Shown piece by piece: positions 16,382 to 25,732 of a DNA stretch of 44,949 bases. The stretch is taken from contig PMSX01000097.1 in the NCBI GenBank assembly GCA_003167495.1, positions 11,853-56,801 of the forward strand. Direction: 5' to 3'. This stretch comes from Bryobacterales bacterium. Lineage in GTDB: Bacteria > Acidobacteriota > Terriglobia > Bryobacterales > Bryobacteraceae. The notes below the pieces were generated by a model, which had not been told where the DNA came from, searched no databases, and worked only from the letters and a program-made list of their open reading frames with translations. Positions within the stretch are counted from its first letter, which is position 1; each line of letters opens with the position of its first letter. The position numbers were made by a program, and so were the translations under genes.

Positions 16382-17266
16382 ATGAACCGACGCACATTCC
16401 TAAAAACCGGCGCTGCCCTATCAGCCCTCGCCGCCCGGAGCAAAACCTCCGTCGATCCCGCCGCGCCGCGCAAGATCCGGAAAGGCATCATGTACGCCAC
16501 CATTAAAATCAAGGGCAGCGTACTTGACCAATTCAAAGCTGTAAAAGCGGCGGGTTTCGATGGCATCGAGCCGATGAGCCACATGTCGCAGGCGGAAGTA
16601 CTCGATGCCTTCCACGCAACAGGCCTTTCGGCCGCGAGCGTGTGTTGCGCAACGCACTGGAAGAATCCGCTCTCCGATCCCAGCGCCGACGTGCGCGCCG
16701 TCGGTGTTCGTGGCGCGGAGCAGGCGCTGCGCGACGCCAAAGCGTATGGCGCTACCTCGATGTTGTTGGTTCCGGCGGTCGTCAACAAGCAAGTTTCGTA
16801 CAAAGACGCGTACACGCGTTCACAAACAGAGATTCGCAAAGTGTTACCTCTAGCTCAGGATCTGGGCGTGAAAATTGCCTGCGAAAATGTCTGGAACCAC
16901 TTCTTGATGAGTCCGCTCGAAGCTGCGCGTTACATTGATGAATTTGAAAGCAACGCAATCGGCTGGCATTTCGACGTGGGCAACGTGATTACTTATGGCT
17001 GGCCAGAGCAGTGGATTCGCATCTTAGGCACGAGGATACAAAAGCTGCACATCAAAGAGTACAGCCTTACCAAGCGCGACAAGACCGGCCCCTCCTCCGG
17101 TTTCGATGTCAAATTTCTGGAAGGTGATAACGATTGGCCGTCCGTCATGCGGGCGCTGGATGAGATCGGTTATCACGCCTGGGGCATCGCCGAACAACCG
17201 GGCGCGGATTCGCCCGAAGGCTTGAAAGATCTGTCCGACCGCATGACCAAAATATTCGCGAGTTAA
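16382..17266 (+). CDS. Secreted TIM-barrel sugar-phosphate isomerase/epimerase-like protein
   Basis: A 294-residue protein starting MNRRTFLKTGAALSAL, a twin-arginine-type signal, so probably exported folded. The rest follows the xylose-isomerase-like TIM barrel (AP endonuclease 2 superfamily): VKAAGFDGIEPMS, a middle VKIACENVWNHF strand with the typical glutamate, IGWHFDVGNV with the DxGN motif, IQKLHIKEY with the histidine, and a late GIAEQPG strand. These positions usually bind a divalent metal. Substrate is unknown, and such exported members are common in Acidobacteriota and Planctomycetota. The ATG at 16382 has AAAGGA about 5 nt upstream. A longer in-frame extension into the toxin region is not credible. 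The permease gene begins 6 nt after its stop codon. Confidence 0.83.
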   Translation: MNRRTFLKTGAALSALAARSKTSVDPAAPRKIRKGIMYATIKIKGSVLDQFKAVKAAGFDGIEPMSHMSQAEVLDAFHATGLSAASVCCATHWKNPLSDPSADVRAVGVRGAEQALRDAKAYGATSMLLVPAVVNKQVSYKDAYTRSQTEIRKVLPLAQDLGVKIACENVWNHFLMSPLEAARYIDEFESNAIGWHFDVGNVITYGWPEQWIRILGTRIQKLHIKEYSLTKRDKTGPSSGFDVKFLEGDNDWPSVMRALDEIGYHAWGIAEQPGADSPEGLKDLSDRMTKIFAS

Positions 17267-17272
17267 AAGTCG

Positions 17273-19627
17273 ATGATCCGGCAGGATGTCCGCTTCGCCC
17301 TCCGGCAATTGATGAGACAGCCGGGGTTCGCGCTGGTTGCCATCATTGTTTTGGCACTCGGTATCGGCGGCGCAACGGCAGTTTTTAGCGTCCTGTATCA
17401 GGCTGTTCTCAAGCCAGTTCCGTACCCGGACGCGCAGCGTTTGCTATTCGTCCACAATGCGTTCCCCAAAGGACAAGTTTCAACGGCGGGTGTTTCCGGA
17501 TTTGACTACGGCGAAATTCGAAAACACACAGACGTATTTCGAAGTTGCGGAATCTTCTACTGGAATGATCTGAACCTGACGGGAGTGGGCGCCGCTCAGC
17601 ACGTAGACGTAGTCAACGCGTCGGCGTCGCTCTTCGAAGTTCTCGGCATTAAGCCGCAAATGGGCCGGATTTTCTCCGCCGTTGAAGATCAGAAAGGCGC
17701 TTATGGAACCGCGTTACTGAGTGATGCTTTTTGGCACGGTGCTTTCGGGGGCGATCCGCGCGTCCTCGGCCGGGTGATTCACCTAAACGGCGTGGCGTAC
17801 ACCGTTGTTGGGGTCATGCCGCGCAGCTTCCAGTTTCCTTCGCGCGAGACGCAGCTTTGGATTCCGATTGCACTGCGGCCGGGTGAATTTACGATCGAAG
17901 GGGGGCGTACAGAGAAATGGCTGCACATGGTGGCGCGGCTATCTCCGAGTGCCACCTCCCACGAAGCGAACGCAGCGCTGGCGGCCCTGAGCGATGACCT
18001 TTCGTCTCGCTTCCCTGCTTTCTATCCGAAAAAAGAAGGTTGGCATTTCAGCGCTCGTCCGCTGGCCGATGAGCAAACACAAAATGTCCGCCGCTGGCTT
18101 TACCTGGCTTTCGTCGCCGTCTTCTCGGTATTGCTGATCGCTTCCATCAATGTGAGCGGCTTGCTGCTGATTCGCGGCACAGCGCGACAGAGTGAAATGG
18201 CCGTTAGATTGGCGATTGGCGCAACGAGATGGCGCATACTGCAACAGATGCTGACTGAGACGGCCGTTCTTGCCTTTTCAGGTTGCCTCTTGGGAGTTCT
18301 CTTAGCACTGTGGGCCATCCGCCTTGTCAATCTGTATGGGCCTCTGTCGCAGCCTACGCCTTTGCTGAGTTGGGCTTTGCTCTTCGGGCCCGCGCTGGCA
18401 CTGTTCAGCACATTCATCGCTGGTTTGTTGCCCGCGTGGCTTAGTGCCAGGGGCGGCGCGACGCGCACCTTTACGCGTAGCAGCGGTTGGCGTAGCGCGA
18501 TTATTGCGGTTCAGATCGCTTTGGCAGAAGCACTGCTTTTCACAGCCGTGCAGTTGAACCAAAGCTTTCTAAATCTGACGCGCGTACCACCAGGATTTCA
18601 GCCGCAGCACGTCTGGACCGGCGCGCTGGAGCTGCCAGGGCGGAGTACGAATTTCTTCGAGCCGTTGTTAGAAGAACTAGCCGGAATTCCTGGAGTTCAA
18701 TCAGCTTCAGGTGCAAATGCGATTCCGTTTAATCCAAATGGCATCTGGACCGAACAATTGCGACTACCTGGGCGGCCAAAACAAACGCCGCCGCCGGAAG
18801 CGCAAATTGGCCTCGCTTTCCCGGGCTACTTCGAAGCGATGGGAATTCGTTCATTGCGGGGCCGCACATTTACCAGCCGCGATAGAGCGGGCGCGCCGCC
18901 GGTAGCGGTCATTGATGAAGAGCTCGCGCGCCGTTATTTCCAGGGTGAAGATCCGCTGGGAAAACCAATTGCCAGCGGCGGGTCTGAAACGACGGCCACC
19001 ATTGTTGGCGTTGTAGGCAGCGTGCATAATAGCGATTTGGGTGGACCCAGCGAACCGGAAGTTTACTATCCCGAATTTCAGGAACGCACGGAGGCCACCT
19101 ATCTTGTCCTGCGAACGATGGGGCAGGCCGGTCCAACCGCAGCCGTGCGCAAAGCAATCGCCAGACTCGATCCCGGCGTCGGTTTGTACGACGTGCAGTT
19201 CATGGCGTCACGAGTCAGCCGGTCTTTGGAATTGCGGCGCTTCCTGGCGTTCCTGCTTAATGGCTTAGCCATGACGGGTTTGCTGCTCGCCATTGTCGGC
19301 TTATATGGTTCGCTTGCTCATCTGGTGGAACTTCGTCAGCGCGAGATTGGCATACGCCTCGCGCTCGGTGCAAGGCGCGTCAGAGTTGTCCGGTTGATTT
19401 TGTTGCGTGGTGGCATCGTCGTCGCGCTTGGGCTCCTAGCCGGCGCTTTTGGTGCGGAGGCTGCCGGCCGCGCGGTCAAGAGCCAGTTGTTTGGTGTAGA
19501 ACTGACAGATGCCACGGTTTGGGTTGCGGTACTCGGCGTCATCCTCATCGCAGGCGCCCTTTCAGCCTATCTCCCCGCGTGGCGCGCTGCCCGTATTGAT
19601 CCGTCGGTTGCACTGCGCCACGAGTAA
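17273..19627 (+). CDS. MacB/FtsX-type permease, Acidobacterial orphan kind
   Basis: A 784-residue duplicated permease without its own ATPase. The N-terminus IRQDVRFALRQLMRQPGF leads to the first membrane helix (LVAIIVLALGIGGATAVFSV). A periplasmic MacB-core domain is followed by membrane helices around residues 280-400, a second periplasmic domain, and three C-terminal helices with the FtsX signature LRQREIGIRLALGARR. The protein ends IDPSVALRHE, the usual end of this family. These proteins are frequent in Acidobacteriota and often follow a PadR regulator; this copy has none and instead sits 6 nt after the TIM-barrel gene. Transport substrate is unknown. It also lacks the N-terminal cytoplasmic extension seen in the second copy at 40608. 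It converges on hutH with 3 nt between. Confidence 0.87.
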   Translation: MIRQDVRFALRQLMRQPGFALVAIIVLALGIGGATAVFSVLYQAVLKPVPYPDAQRLLFVHNAFPKGQVSTAGVSGFDYGEIRKHTDVFRSCGIFYWNDLNLTGVGAAQHVDVVNASASLFEVLGIKPQMGRIFSAVEDQKGAYGTALLSDAFWHGAFGGDPRVLGRVIHLNGVAYTVVGVMPRSFQFPSRETQLWIPIALRPGEFTIEGGRTEKWLHMVARLSPSATSHEANAALAALSDDLSSRFPAFYPKKEGWHFSARPLADEQTQNVRRWLYLAFVAVFSVLLIASINVSGLLLIRGTARQSEMAVRLAIGATRWRILQQMLTETAVLAFSGCLLGVLLALWAIRLVNLYGPLSQPTPLLSWALLFGPALALFSTFIAGLLPAWLSARGGATRTFTRSSGWRSAIIAVQIALAEALLFTAVQLNQSFLNLTRVPPGFQPQHVWTGALELPGRSTNFFEPLLEELAGIPGVQSASGANAIPFNPNGIWTEQLRLPGRPKQTPPPEAQIGLAFPGYFEAMGIRSLRGRTFTSRDRAGAPPVAVIDEELARRYFQGEDPLGKPIASGGSETTATIVGVVGSVHNSDLGGPSEPEVYYPEFQERTEATYLVLRTMGQAGPTAAVRKAIARLDPGVGLYDVQFMASRVSRSLELRRFLAFLLNGLAMTGLLLAIVGLYGSLAHLVELRQREIGIRLALGARRVRVVRLILLRGGIVVALGLLAGAFGAEAAGRAVKSQLFGVELTDATVWVAVLGVILIAGALSAYLPAWRAARIDPSVALRHE

Positions 19628-19630
19628 CTC

Positions 19631-21181
19631 TCAGCCGCCAACGACAATTTTGTGGACTTCTGCCAAATATCCCGAGAGTATTGTGTCTTCTTCAATGAAG
19701 GGTACTCTTTGGCGGATACTTTCGTACATCGGTTGCGTTCCCCTGCCGAGGCGCTTCTGCGCACCCAGAACGCGACGCCGAAAATCGATGCCCTGCGCCG
19801 CCGACATCAGCTCGATCGCCAGGATATACTCCACATTGGCCGCCACCTGCCGCAACTTCAGCCCTGCAGTGCAACCCATGCTCACGTGATCTTCCACATT
19901 TGCCGAAGTTGGAATGGTGTCGACACTGGCGGGATGCGAGAGCACCTTGTTCTCCGTCGCCAGCGCCGCCGCCGTGTACTGCAGAATCATAAAACCCGAA
20001 TTCAGGCCGCCATTCACCGCGAGAAAGGCTGGCAGTGTTTGCGTGTTCGAAGCTTCGTCCGTCAGCCGCATAGTGCGGCGTTCAGAAATATTGCCAAGTT
20101 CGCTCAACGCAATCGCCAGATAATCCATGGCAATCGCCAGTGGCTCGCCGTGGAAATTGCCGCCCGAAAGAATGTCTATCTTGTCGCCATCGCAAAAGAT
20201 GAGCGGGTTATCGGTCACCGCGTTCAATTCAATCGCAAACATCCAGCGGCAGTAGGCAATGGCATCACGCGCCGCGCCGTGCACTTGCGGAATACAGCGT
20301 AGCGTATAGGCGTCTTGTACATTTGCTGAATCGCTGCCGCGCACAAATTCGCTGCCTTCTAACAGGGCCCGCATCCCCGCCGCACATTCAATCTGCCGGG
20401 GAAACGGCCGCAGCGCGTGAATCCTCTCATCGAAAGCCAAAGGCGTGCCGTGCAATGCTTCCAGGCTCAGGCAGCCTGCCATATCGGCCATCTGGCTCAT
20501 GCGCTCGGCGCGGACAGTCTCCAACACGCCCAGCGCGCACATTACCGCCGTGCCGTTTGTTAAAGCCAGGCCCTCTTTAGCGGCAAGGGTCAACGGTTCC
20601 AGTCCGGCGCGGCGCAAGGCGTCCCCACTTTCCAAAATTTCGCCGCGATATTCCGCCGTTCCCTCGCCGATTAAAGGAAGACTCATATGAGCAAGCGGCG
20701 CAAGGTCTCCGCTCGCACCCAGCGAGCCTTTACTGGGAATCACCGGGTGAACACCGGCGTTTAGCATATCGAGCAGCAGCTGCAAAGTGACAAGCCGGAT
20801 GCCGGAAAAACCGCGCGCCAGAGTGTTGGCGCGGATAAGCATGATGGCCCGCGTAGTGGCGCGATCAAAGGGTTCGCCCACGCCGACAGCGTGACTGACC
20901 AAAATGTTTCGCTGCAGCTTCTCCACCTGGCCGGGCGGAATTACGCGATCCTTAAATGCGCCGAAACCCGTGGTTATTCCGTAAGCCGCACGCCCTTCCC
21001 GCAGCATTGTTTGGACAGCTTCTGCGGCCCGCTCTACTTTGGCGCGGGCCGCCTCCGCCAAAACCACCCGCGGCTGACCCGGTTCGCTTTGCGCCACTTC
21101 AACCAGTTGCTCTAGCGTGAGATGTTCGCCGTCCAGGTTTAAGCCGAGAGAATAACCCACCAAACGCCCACTTTCTTTCAA
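19631..21181 (-). CDS. hutH: Histidine ammonia-lyase
   Basis: A 516-residue HutH of about normal length. It contains the Ala-Ser-Gly triad that forms the MIO prosthetic group (GSLGASGDLAPLAH, Ala156-Gly158), the YGITTGFGAFKD loop, NGTAVMCALG and the conserved SANVEDHVSMG near the end. The enzyme converts histidine to urocanate, the first step of histidine use. No other hut gene is in the window, so the rest of the pathway must lie elsewhere. The start is uncertain: TTG at 21181, TTG at 21163 or GTG at 21160 are all possible, and none has a strong ribosome binding site. It is divergent from hisC across 60 nt. Confidence 0.92.
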   Translation of the reverse strand: MKESGRLVGYSLGLNLDGEHLTLEQLVEVAQSEPGQPRVVLAEAARAKVERAAEAVQTMLREGRAAYGITTGFGAFKDRVIPPGQVEKLQRNILVSHAVGVGEPFDRATTRAIMLIRANTLARGFSGIRLVTLQLLLDMLNAGVHPVIPSKGSLGASGDLAPLAHMSLPLIGEGTAEYRGEILESGDALRRAGLEPLTLAAKEGLALTNGTAVMCALGVLETVRAERMSQMADMAGCLSLEALHGTPLAFDERIHALRPFPRQIECAAGMRALLEGSEFVRGSDSANVQDAYTLRCIPQVHGAARDAIAYCRWMFAIELNAVTDNPLIFCDGDKIDILSGGNFHGEPLAIAMDYLAIALSELGNISERRTMRLTDEASNTQTLPAFLAVNGGLNSGFMILQYTAAALATENKVLSHPASVDTIPTSANVEDHVSMGCTAGLKLRQVAANVEYILAIELMSAAQGIDFRRRVLGAQKRLGRGTQPMYESIRQRVPFIEEDTILSGYLAEVHKIVVGG

Positions 21182-21241
21182 GGAGTACTCTAAGCGCAGC
21201 CCACAATTGCAATATAAGTATAGTTAGGCTCACACTTTCTT
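21182..21241. promoter_or_regulatory. Shared hutH/hisC divergent intergenic region
   Basis: This 60-nt region must contain the start signals for both hutH (minus) and hisC (plus) unless they are read from elsewhere. It holds an AT-rich core at about 21206-21225 with TATAAG, TATAGT and, on the minus strand, TATACT and TATATT, any of which could be a -10 box. I could not find a -35 box at proper spacing for any of them. Confidence 0.3.
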
Positions 21242-22348
21242 ATGTCCACGTGCACGACCGGAATTCTCGTCCCGCCCCATATTTCCGCGCTCAAAGCATA
21301 TGAACCAGGTCTTGGCGCCGAAGAAATCCAGCAGAAATACGGCCTGGCGCGCGTCGTCAAAATGGCCTCTAACGAGAATCCACTAGGCGCTTCGCTAAAT
21401 GCGATCGAGCGCGCCCAACAAGCCTTGCTGAACCTCGCCCGCTATCCTTCGGGAGGCTTGGCTCTACGCAGCAAACTGGCTGAACTTTTCAGCCTTGACG
21501 TCTGCAATGTCATCGCGGGCTCGGGCAGTGAAGGCATCATTTCCAACGTCGTCCGCACCTTCCTCAACGACGACGACGAAGTACTCACAACCGAAGCCGC
21601 CTTTCTCGGCTTTCAAGTATTAGCGCGCGGCCGCGGCGTTACATATCGCACCGTGCCTTACCGGAATTGGCACTATGATCTGACGGCTCTGGCCAATGCC
21701 ATCAATTCGAAAACCAAGCTGATTTACCTCGCGAACCCCAACAACCCAACCGGCACCTTCTTCACCCGCCAAGCCTTTGAGCAATTCCACAAACGCGTGC
21801 CCGAGCGAGTCCTCATCATTCTTGACGAAGCGTATTACGAATTCGGCGTCGTAGAACAGTCGTATCCGGATTCCATGCACTACCGTTTCGACAACGTAAT
21901 CACCCTGCGCACCTTCTCGAAAGCGTACGGACTTGCGGCGGCGCGGGTCGGTTACGGATTCGGGCACGAAGGTCTCATCTCGGTTCTCTTAAAGGTCAAA
22001 TTGCCGTTTGAGCCGAGCGGCCCGTCGGAAGCAGCGGCATTGGGTGCGCTCGAAGACCGCGAATTCATGATCCGAACCGTGGCTAACAATGCCAAGGGTT
22101 TGGTCTATCTAACGCGCAACCTGCGCGACCTGGGATTTGACGTGGTACCGTCTGCCGGAAACTTCGTGATGGTCGATCTGAAAGACGAGAATCGGGCCAA
22201 AAGCATTTTTCAGAACCTGCTCGAACGTGGGGTAATTGTCCGTCCCCTGGCCACGACCGGGCTCCCAAATTGCCTGCGCATTTCCGTTGGAACGCCCGAG
22301 GAGAACGAATATTTCCTGCGGTCGCTCAAACTTGTTGTTGAGCGATAG
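21242..22348 (+). CDS. hisC: Histidinol-phosphate aminotransferase
   Basis: A 368-residue fold-type I PLP aminotransferase. It has the early ASNENPLGAS motif of HisC, ARYPSGG, the nucleotide-like segment ANPNNPTGTFF, DEAYYEF, and the PLP lysine in TFSKAYGLAAARVGYG (Lys227). The C-terminal LPNCLRISVGTPEEN carries the arginine that binds the substrate carboxylate. It should make L-histidinol phosphate from imidazole-acetol phosphate and glutamate. Paralogues of this family also act on aromatic amino acids, and no other his genes are nearby, so the exact substrate is inferred. It is placed back to back with hutH, a histidine breakdown gene. Confidence 0.85.
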   Translation: MSTCTTGILVPPHISALKAYEPGLGAEEIQQKYGLARVVKMASNENPLGASLNAIERAQQALLNLARYPSGGLALRSKLAELFSLDVCNVIAGSGSEGIISNVVRTFLNDDDEVLTTEAAFLGFQVLARGRGVTYRTVPYRNWHYDLTALANAINSKTKLIYLANPNNPTGTFFTRQAFEQFHKRVPERVLIILDEAYYEFGVVEQSYPDSMHYRFDNVITLRTFSKAYGLAAARVGYGFGHEGLISVLLKVKLPFEPSGPSEAAALGALEDREFMIRTVANNAKGLVYLTRNLRDLGFDVVPSAGNFVMVDLKDENRAKSIFQNLLERGVIVRPLATTGLPNCLRISVGTPEENEYFLRSLKLVVER

Positions 22349-22429
22349 TGTACTGTGACTAGAGAAATACACGGCGCGAGTGCTCGTCGCGGCGCGTCCA
22401 AAAGCCACTGAGGGTCACATGAGGGATGG

Positions 22430-25400
22430 ATGGGCACAAGAGTCGCTCTGAATCATCAGACGAGTTATAAGTACGAGAGACGTATTACATTAGGTCCGCA
22501 AGTGGTTCGCTTGCGTCCCGCGCCGCATTGCCGCACGCCAATCAGCAGCTACTCGCTCAAGGTCAAACCGGCGAAGCATTTTACCAACTGGCAGCAAGAT
22601 CCCCTGGGCAATCGTCTGGCGCGGTTGGTTTTCCCTGAGCCTACCGATGAATTCACTGTGGAAGTCGATCTGATTGCGGAGTTGTCGGCTATCAATCCTT
22701 TTGATTTCTTTCTTGATCCGTATGCCGAAAAATATCCTTTCAAATATCCTGTCGAACTGGCCAGAGACCTCGAACCCTATCTGAAACCGGCGCTTGCTGG
22801 TCCGCTCATGGCAAATCTGCTTGCCAGTATTTCAAAAACGCCGCGCGCCACAGTCGGGTTTCTGATGGATCTGAATCGTTTGGTGTGCGAGGAAATCGCC
22901 TATGAAACCCGAATGCAGGAGGGGATTCAGTCTCCCGAGGAAACGCTTGAAATAGGCCGCGGTTCCTGCCGCGATTCCGGTTGGCTATTGGTGCAGATTC
23001 TGCGCCAGCTGGGCCTGGCCGGGCGTTTCGTTTCCGGCTATCTCATTCAGCTCGCTTCCGAGAAAAACAAAACGGATACCGCCGATCTGCACGCCTGGGC
23101 CGAAGTATTCTTGCCTGGAGCGGGTTGGATTGGTTTAGACCCCACCTCGGGACTGCTGGCGGGTGAGGGCCACATTCCCCTCGCCTGCACTCCCGATGCG
23201 AGGGATGCCGCGCCTATCACCGGCACTATTGAAAAAGCAAAGGTCGACTTTAGTTTCTCCATGAAGGTGGAACGCCTAACGGAAGCGCCGCAATTTACGG
23301 AGCCCCTTCAAGATCGCGAATGGGCGCAAGTCCAGACCGTTGCCCAAAAAATCGATGACGATCTCAAAGCCGCCGATGTTCGCCTCACCATGGGCGGCGA
23401 ACCCACCTTCGTCGGCGCGGACGATCCCGATAGCCCGCAGTGGAACATCGCCGCTTTAGGTCCGGAAAAACGCCAACTCGCCGAAAACCTCATACGCGGT
23501 CTGCGCGAAAAAATGGCCCCCGGAGCGATGTTGCATTTCGGACAAGGAAAGTGGTATCCCGGCGAACCGTTGCCGCGCTGGGCGTTGCAGTGCTACTGGC
23601 GCGCCGACGGGGTTCCGCTTTGGGAGAACATCGAGCTGATTGCCCGCTCCGAGATGGATTACGGATTCAAGCGAGAAGATGCTCGACAGTTCATGGAGGG
23701 TTTGTCGCGCCGTCTTGAAGTCAGCGCCGCCGACATTCTGCCCGCTTATGAAGACACCGTTTACTACTTGTGGCGCGAACGCAAACTACCCGTCAATCTC
23801 GACGTTAAGGATTCAAAACTGGAGAATCCGCGCGAACGCGAGGAACTGCTGCGTGTGTTTGAGCGCGGGTTAATGGAGCCCGTAGGCTACGTCCTGCCGC
23901 TTCGGCGGCGGCAGCGTAAATGGCGAACCTATTGGTCAAGCCAGCATTGGTTTCTTAGGCCCGACCGTTTGCTTCTGGTGAACGGCGATTCGCCCATCGG
24001 CTACCGTCTGCCCCTCGATAGCTTGCCTTGGGTTGAACCAGACGAGATTGAATACGATCACGAACCCGATCCGTTTGCCGCTCGTGAAAAGCTGCCCCCC
24101 CAGCCCGCGCGCAAGCCTGAGTTGTTTGACAGGTCTCCCGCCGAAGATCCCCTCCCGGCCGCGCCACAACGTGGCAAATCCGCGGGCGAAACCATCCGGC
24201 CCGCTCTTTCCGTTGAGGTTCGCCAGGGACGCTTGCATGTTTTTCTTCCTTACGCGCCGAAGCTCGCAGACTACCTGGATCTGATCGCCGCCGTGGAAGA
24301 CACTTGCGCGCACTTTAAAAAACCCGTTTGGCTCGAAGGCTATGCGCCGCCATATGATCCCAGATTGAAGTCGTTCAGCGTCACGCCGGATCCCGGCGTG
24401 ATAGAGGTGAACTTGCCGCCCGCCGCGAACTGGAATGAACTCGAGAAGATCAACCAAATCGTGTTTGCAGAAGCCGCCGCAAACCATCTCACTGCCCAAA
24501 AATTTGCCCAAGATGGCAGACACACGGCTACCGGCGGCGGTAATCACATCGTCATTGGAGGCCCCACCGCGGCCGACAGCCCGTTGCTCCGCCGCCCAGA
24601 TTTGCTGCGCAGCATGGTGGCCTTCTGGCAGAACCATCCTTCCCTGTCCTATCTGTTCTCGGGCGCGTTCGTTGGGCCCACCAGCCAATATCCGCGCATC
24701 GACGAAGCGCGCATGGATTCGCTCTACGAAATGGAAATCGCCTTCAGTCAGCTACCCTCTGCCGAATGCGCGCCGTGGCTGGTAGACCGGCTGTTCCGCA
24801 ATTTGTTGGTGGATATGACCGGCAACACGCACCGCGCTGAATTCTGTATCGACAAGCTCTATCCGCCACAGGGGTCCGGCTCGCGCCTTGGCCTGCTGGA
24901 ATTACGCGCCTTTGAAATGGCGCCGCAGGTCCGCATGGCCTTGTTGCAATCGCTGCTCATTCGCGCCCTTGTCGCCATGTTTTGGAAACAGCCTTATAAG
25001 AACGGCTTGGTGCGTTGGGGAACCGCGCTGCATGATCGGTTTCTGCTGCCGTATTTTGTCCGGCAGGATTTTGAAGACTTGATGGCAACCATCAACGCCG
25101 CCGGTTATGCCCTATCTGCTGACTGGTTCCTGCCGCAATGGGAATTTCGTTTTCCTAAGCTGGGCGCCATCACCCTTGGAGCGATCAAATTAGAACTGCG
25201 TCAAGCACTCGAACCCTGGAATGTGCTGGGCGAAGAGGCAAGTGGCGGAGCCACGGCCCGCAATGTCGATGCGTCTCTTGATCGCTTGCAAGTGAAGGCC
25301 AGCGCTTTAACCGAAGGCCGTTACGCTATTGTCTGCAATGGCCGCCGTGTTCCGCTGCATCCCACCGGCGTAACGGGAGAGGGAGTTGCGGGCGTTAGGT

Positions 25401-25732
25401 TCCGCGCCTGGCACCCCGTTACCTGCCTCCACCCCACCATTCCGGTGCACGCGCCTTTGGTGTTCGATATCCTCGATTTATGGAACGGGAGATCGATTGG
25501 CGGTTGCACCTATCACGTGGTTCATCCAGGCGGCAGAAACTATAAGGCGCGTCCGGTAAACGCGGGTGAAGCCGAAAGCCGCCGGCAGGAACGCTTTCAA
25601 AACTTTGGCCATACTCCCGGCCCGATGGCTCCGCCGCCGGAAGAGAAGAACCCCACTCTTCCCATGACACTTGATTTACGTTGGTCCACGTCCGGCCAAG
25701 TGAACCGCGCGAATGCGGCCGACGCTCCATGA
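22430..25732 (+). CDS. Transglutaminase-like plus DUF2126 protein
   Basis: An 1100-residue cytoplasmic protein. Residues 1 to about 90 are the bacterial transglutaminase N-terminal domain (VALNHQTSYKYERRITLGPQ). The transglutaminase core follows, with a complete triad: Cys180 (GRGSCRDSGW), His221 (DLHAWAEVF) and Asp237 (GLDPTSG). From about 300 to the end is DUF2126, starting VRLTMGGEPTFVGADD, with HFGQGKWYPGEPLPRW, TGGGNHIVIGGPT, NHPSLSYLFSGAFVGPTSQY, GNTHRAEFCIDKLY and LLELRAFEM. DUF2126 has been described in comparative genomics as a circularly permuted glutamine-synthetase-like ligase. A ligase and a peptidase in one chain suggest making and cleaving of amide bonds. The ATG at 22430 has GAGG a few bases upstream. 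Its stop overlaps the next start (ATGA). Confidence 0.9.
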   Translation: MGTRVALNHQTSYKYERRITLGPQVVRLRPAPHCRTPISSYSLKVKPAKHFTNWQQDPLGNRLARLVFPEPTDEFTVEVDLIAELSAINPFDFFLDPYAEKYPFKYPVELARDLEPYLKPALAGPLMANLLASISKTPRATVGFLMDLNRLVCEEIAYETRMQEGIQSPEETLEIGRGSCRDSGWLLVQILRQLGLAGRFVSGYLIQLASEKNKTDTADLHAWAEVFLPGAGWIGLDPTSGLLAGEGHIPLACTPDARDAAPITGTIEKAKVDFSFSMKVERLTEAPQFTEPLQDREWAQVQTVAQKIDDDLKAADVRLTMGGEPTFVGADDPDSPQWNIAALGPEKRQLAENLIRGLREKMAPGAMLHFGQGKWYPGEPLPRWALQCYWRADGVPLWENIELIARSEMDYGFKREDARQFMEGLSRRLEVSAADILPAYEDTVYYLWRERKLPVNLDVKDSKLENPREREELLRVFERGLMEPVGYVLPLRRRQRKWRTYWSSQHWFLRPDRLLLVNGDSPIGYRLPLDSLPWVEPDEIEYDHEPDPFAAREKLPPQPARKPELFDRSPAEDPLPAAPQRGKSAGETIRPALSVEVRQGRLHVFLPYAPKLADYLDLIAAVEDTCAHFKKPVWLEGYAPPYDPRLKSFSVTPDPGVIEVNLPPAANWNELEKINQIVFAEAAANHLTAQKFAQDGRHTATGGGNHIVIGGPTAADSPLLRRPDLLRSMVAFWQNHPSLSYLFSGAFVGPTSQYPRIDEARMDSLYEMEIAFSQLPSAECAPWLVDRLFRNLLVDMTGNTHRAEFCIDKLYPPQGSGSRLGLLELRAFEMAPQVRMALLQSLLIRALVAMFWKQPYKNGLVRWGTALHDRFLLPYFVRQDFEDLMATINAAGYALSADWFLPQWEFRFPKLGAITLGAIKLELRQALEPWNVLGEEASGGATARNVDASLDRLQVKASALTEGRYAIVCNGRRVPLHPTGVTGEGVAGVRFRAWHPVTCLHPTIPVHAPLVFDILDLWNGRSIGGCTYHVVHPGGRNYKARPVNAGEAESRRQERFQNFGHTPGPMAPPPEEKNPTLPMTLDLRWSTSGQVNRANAADAP

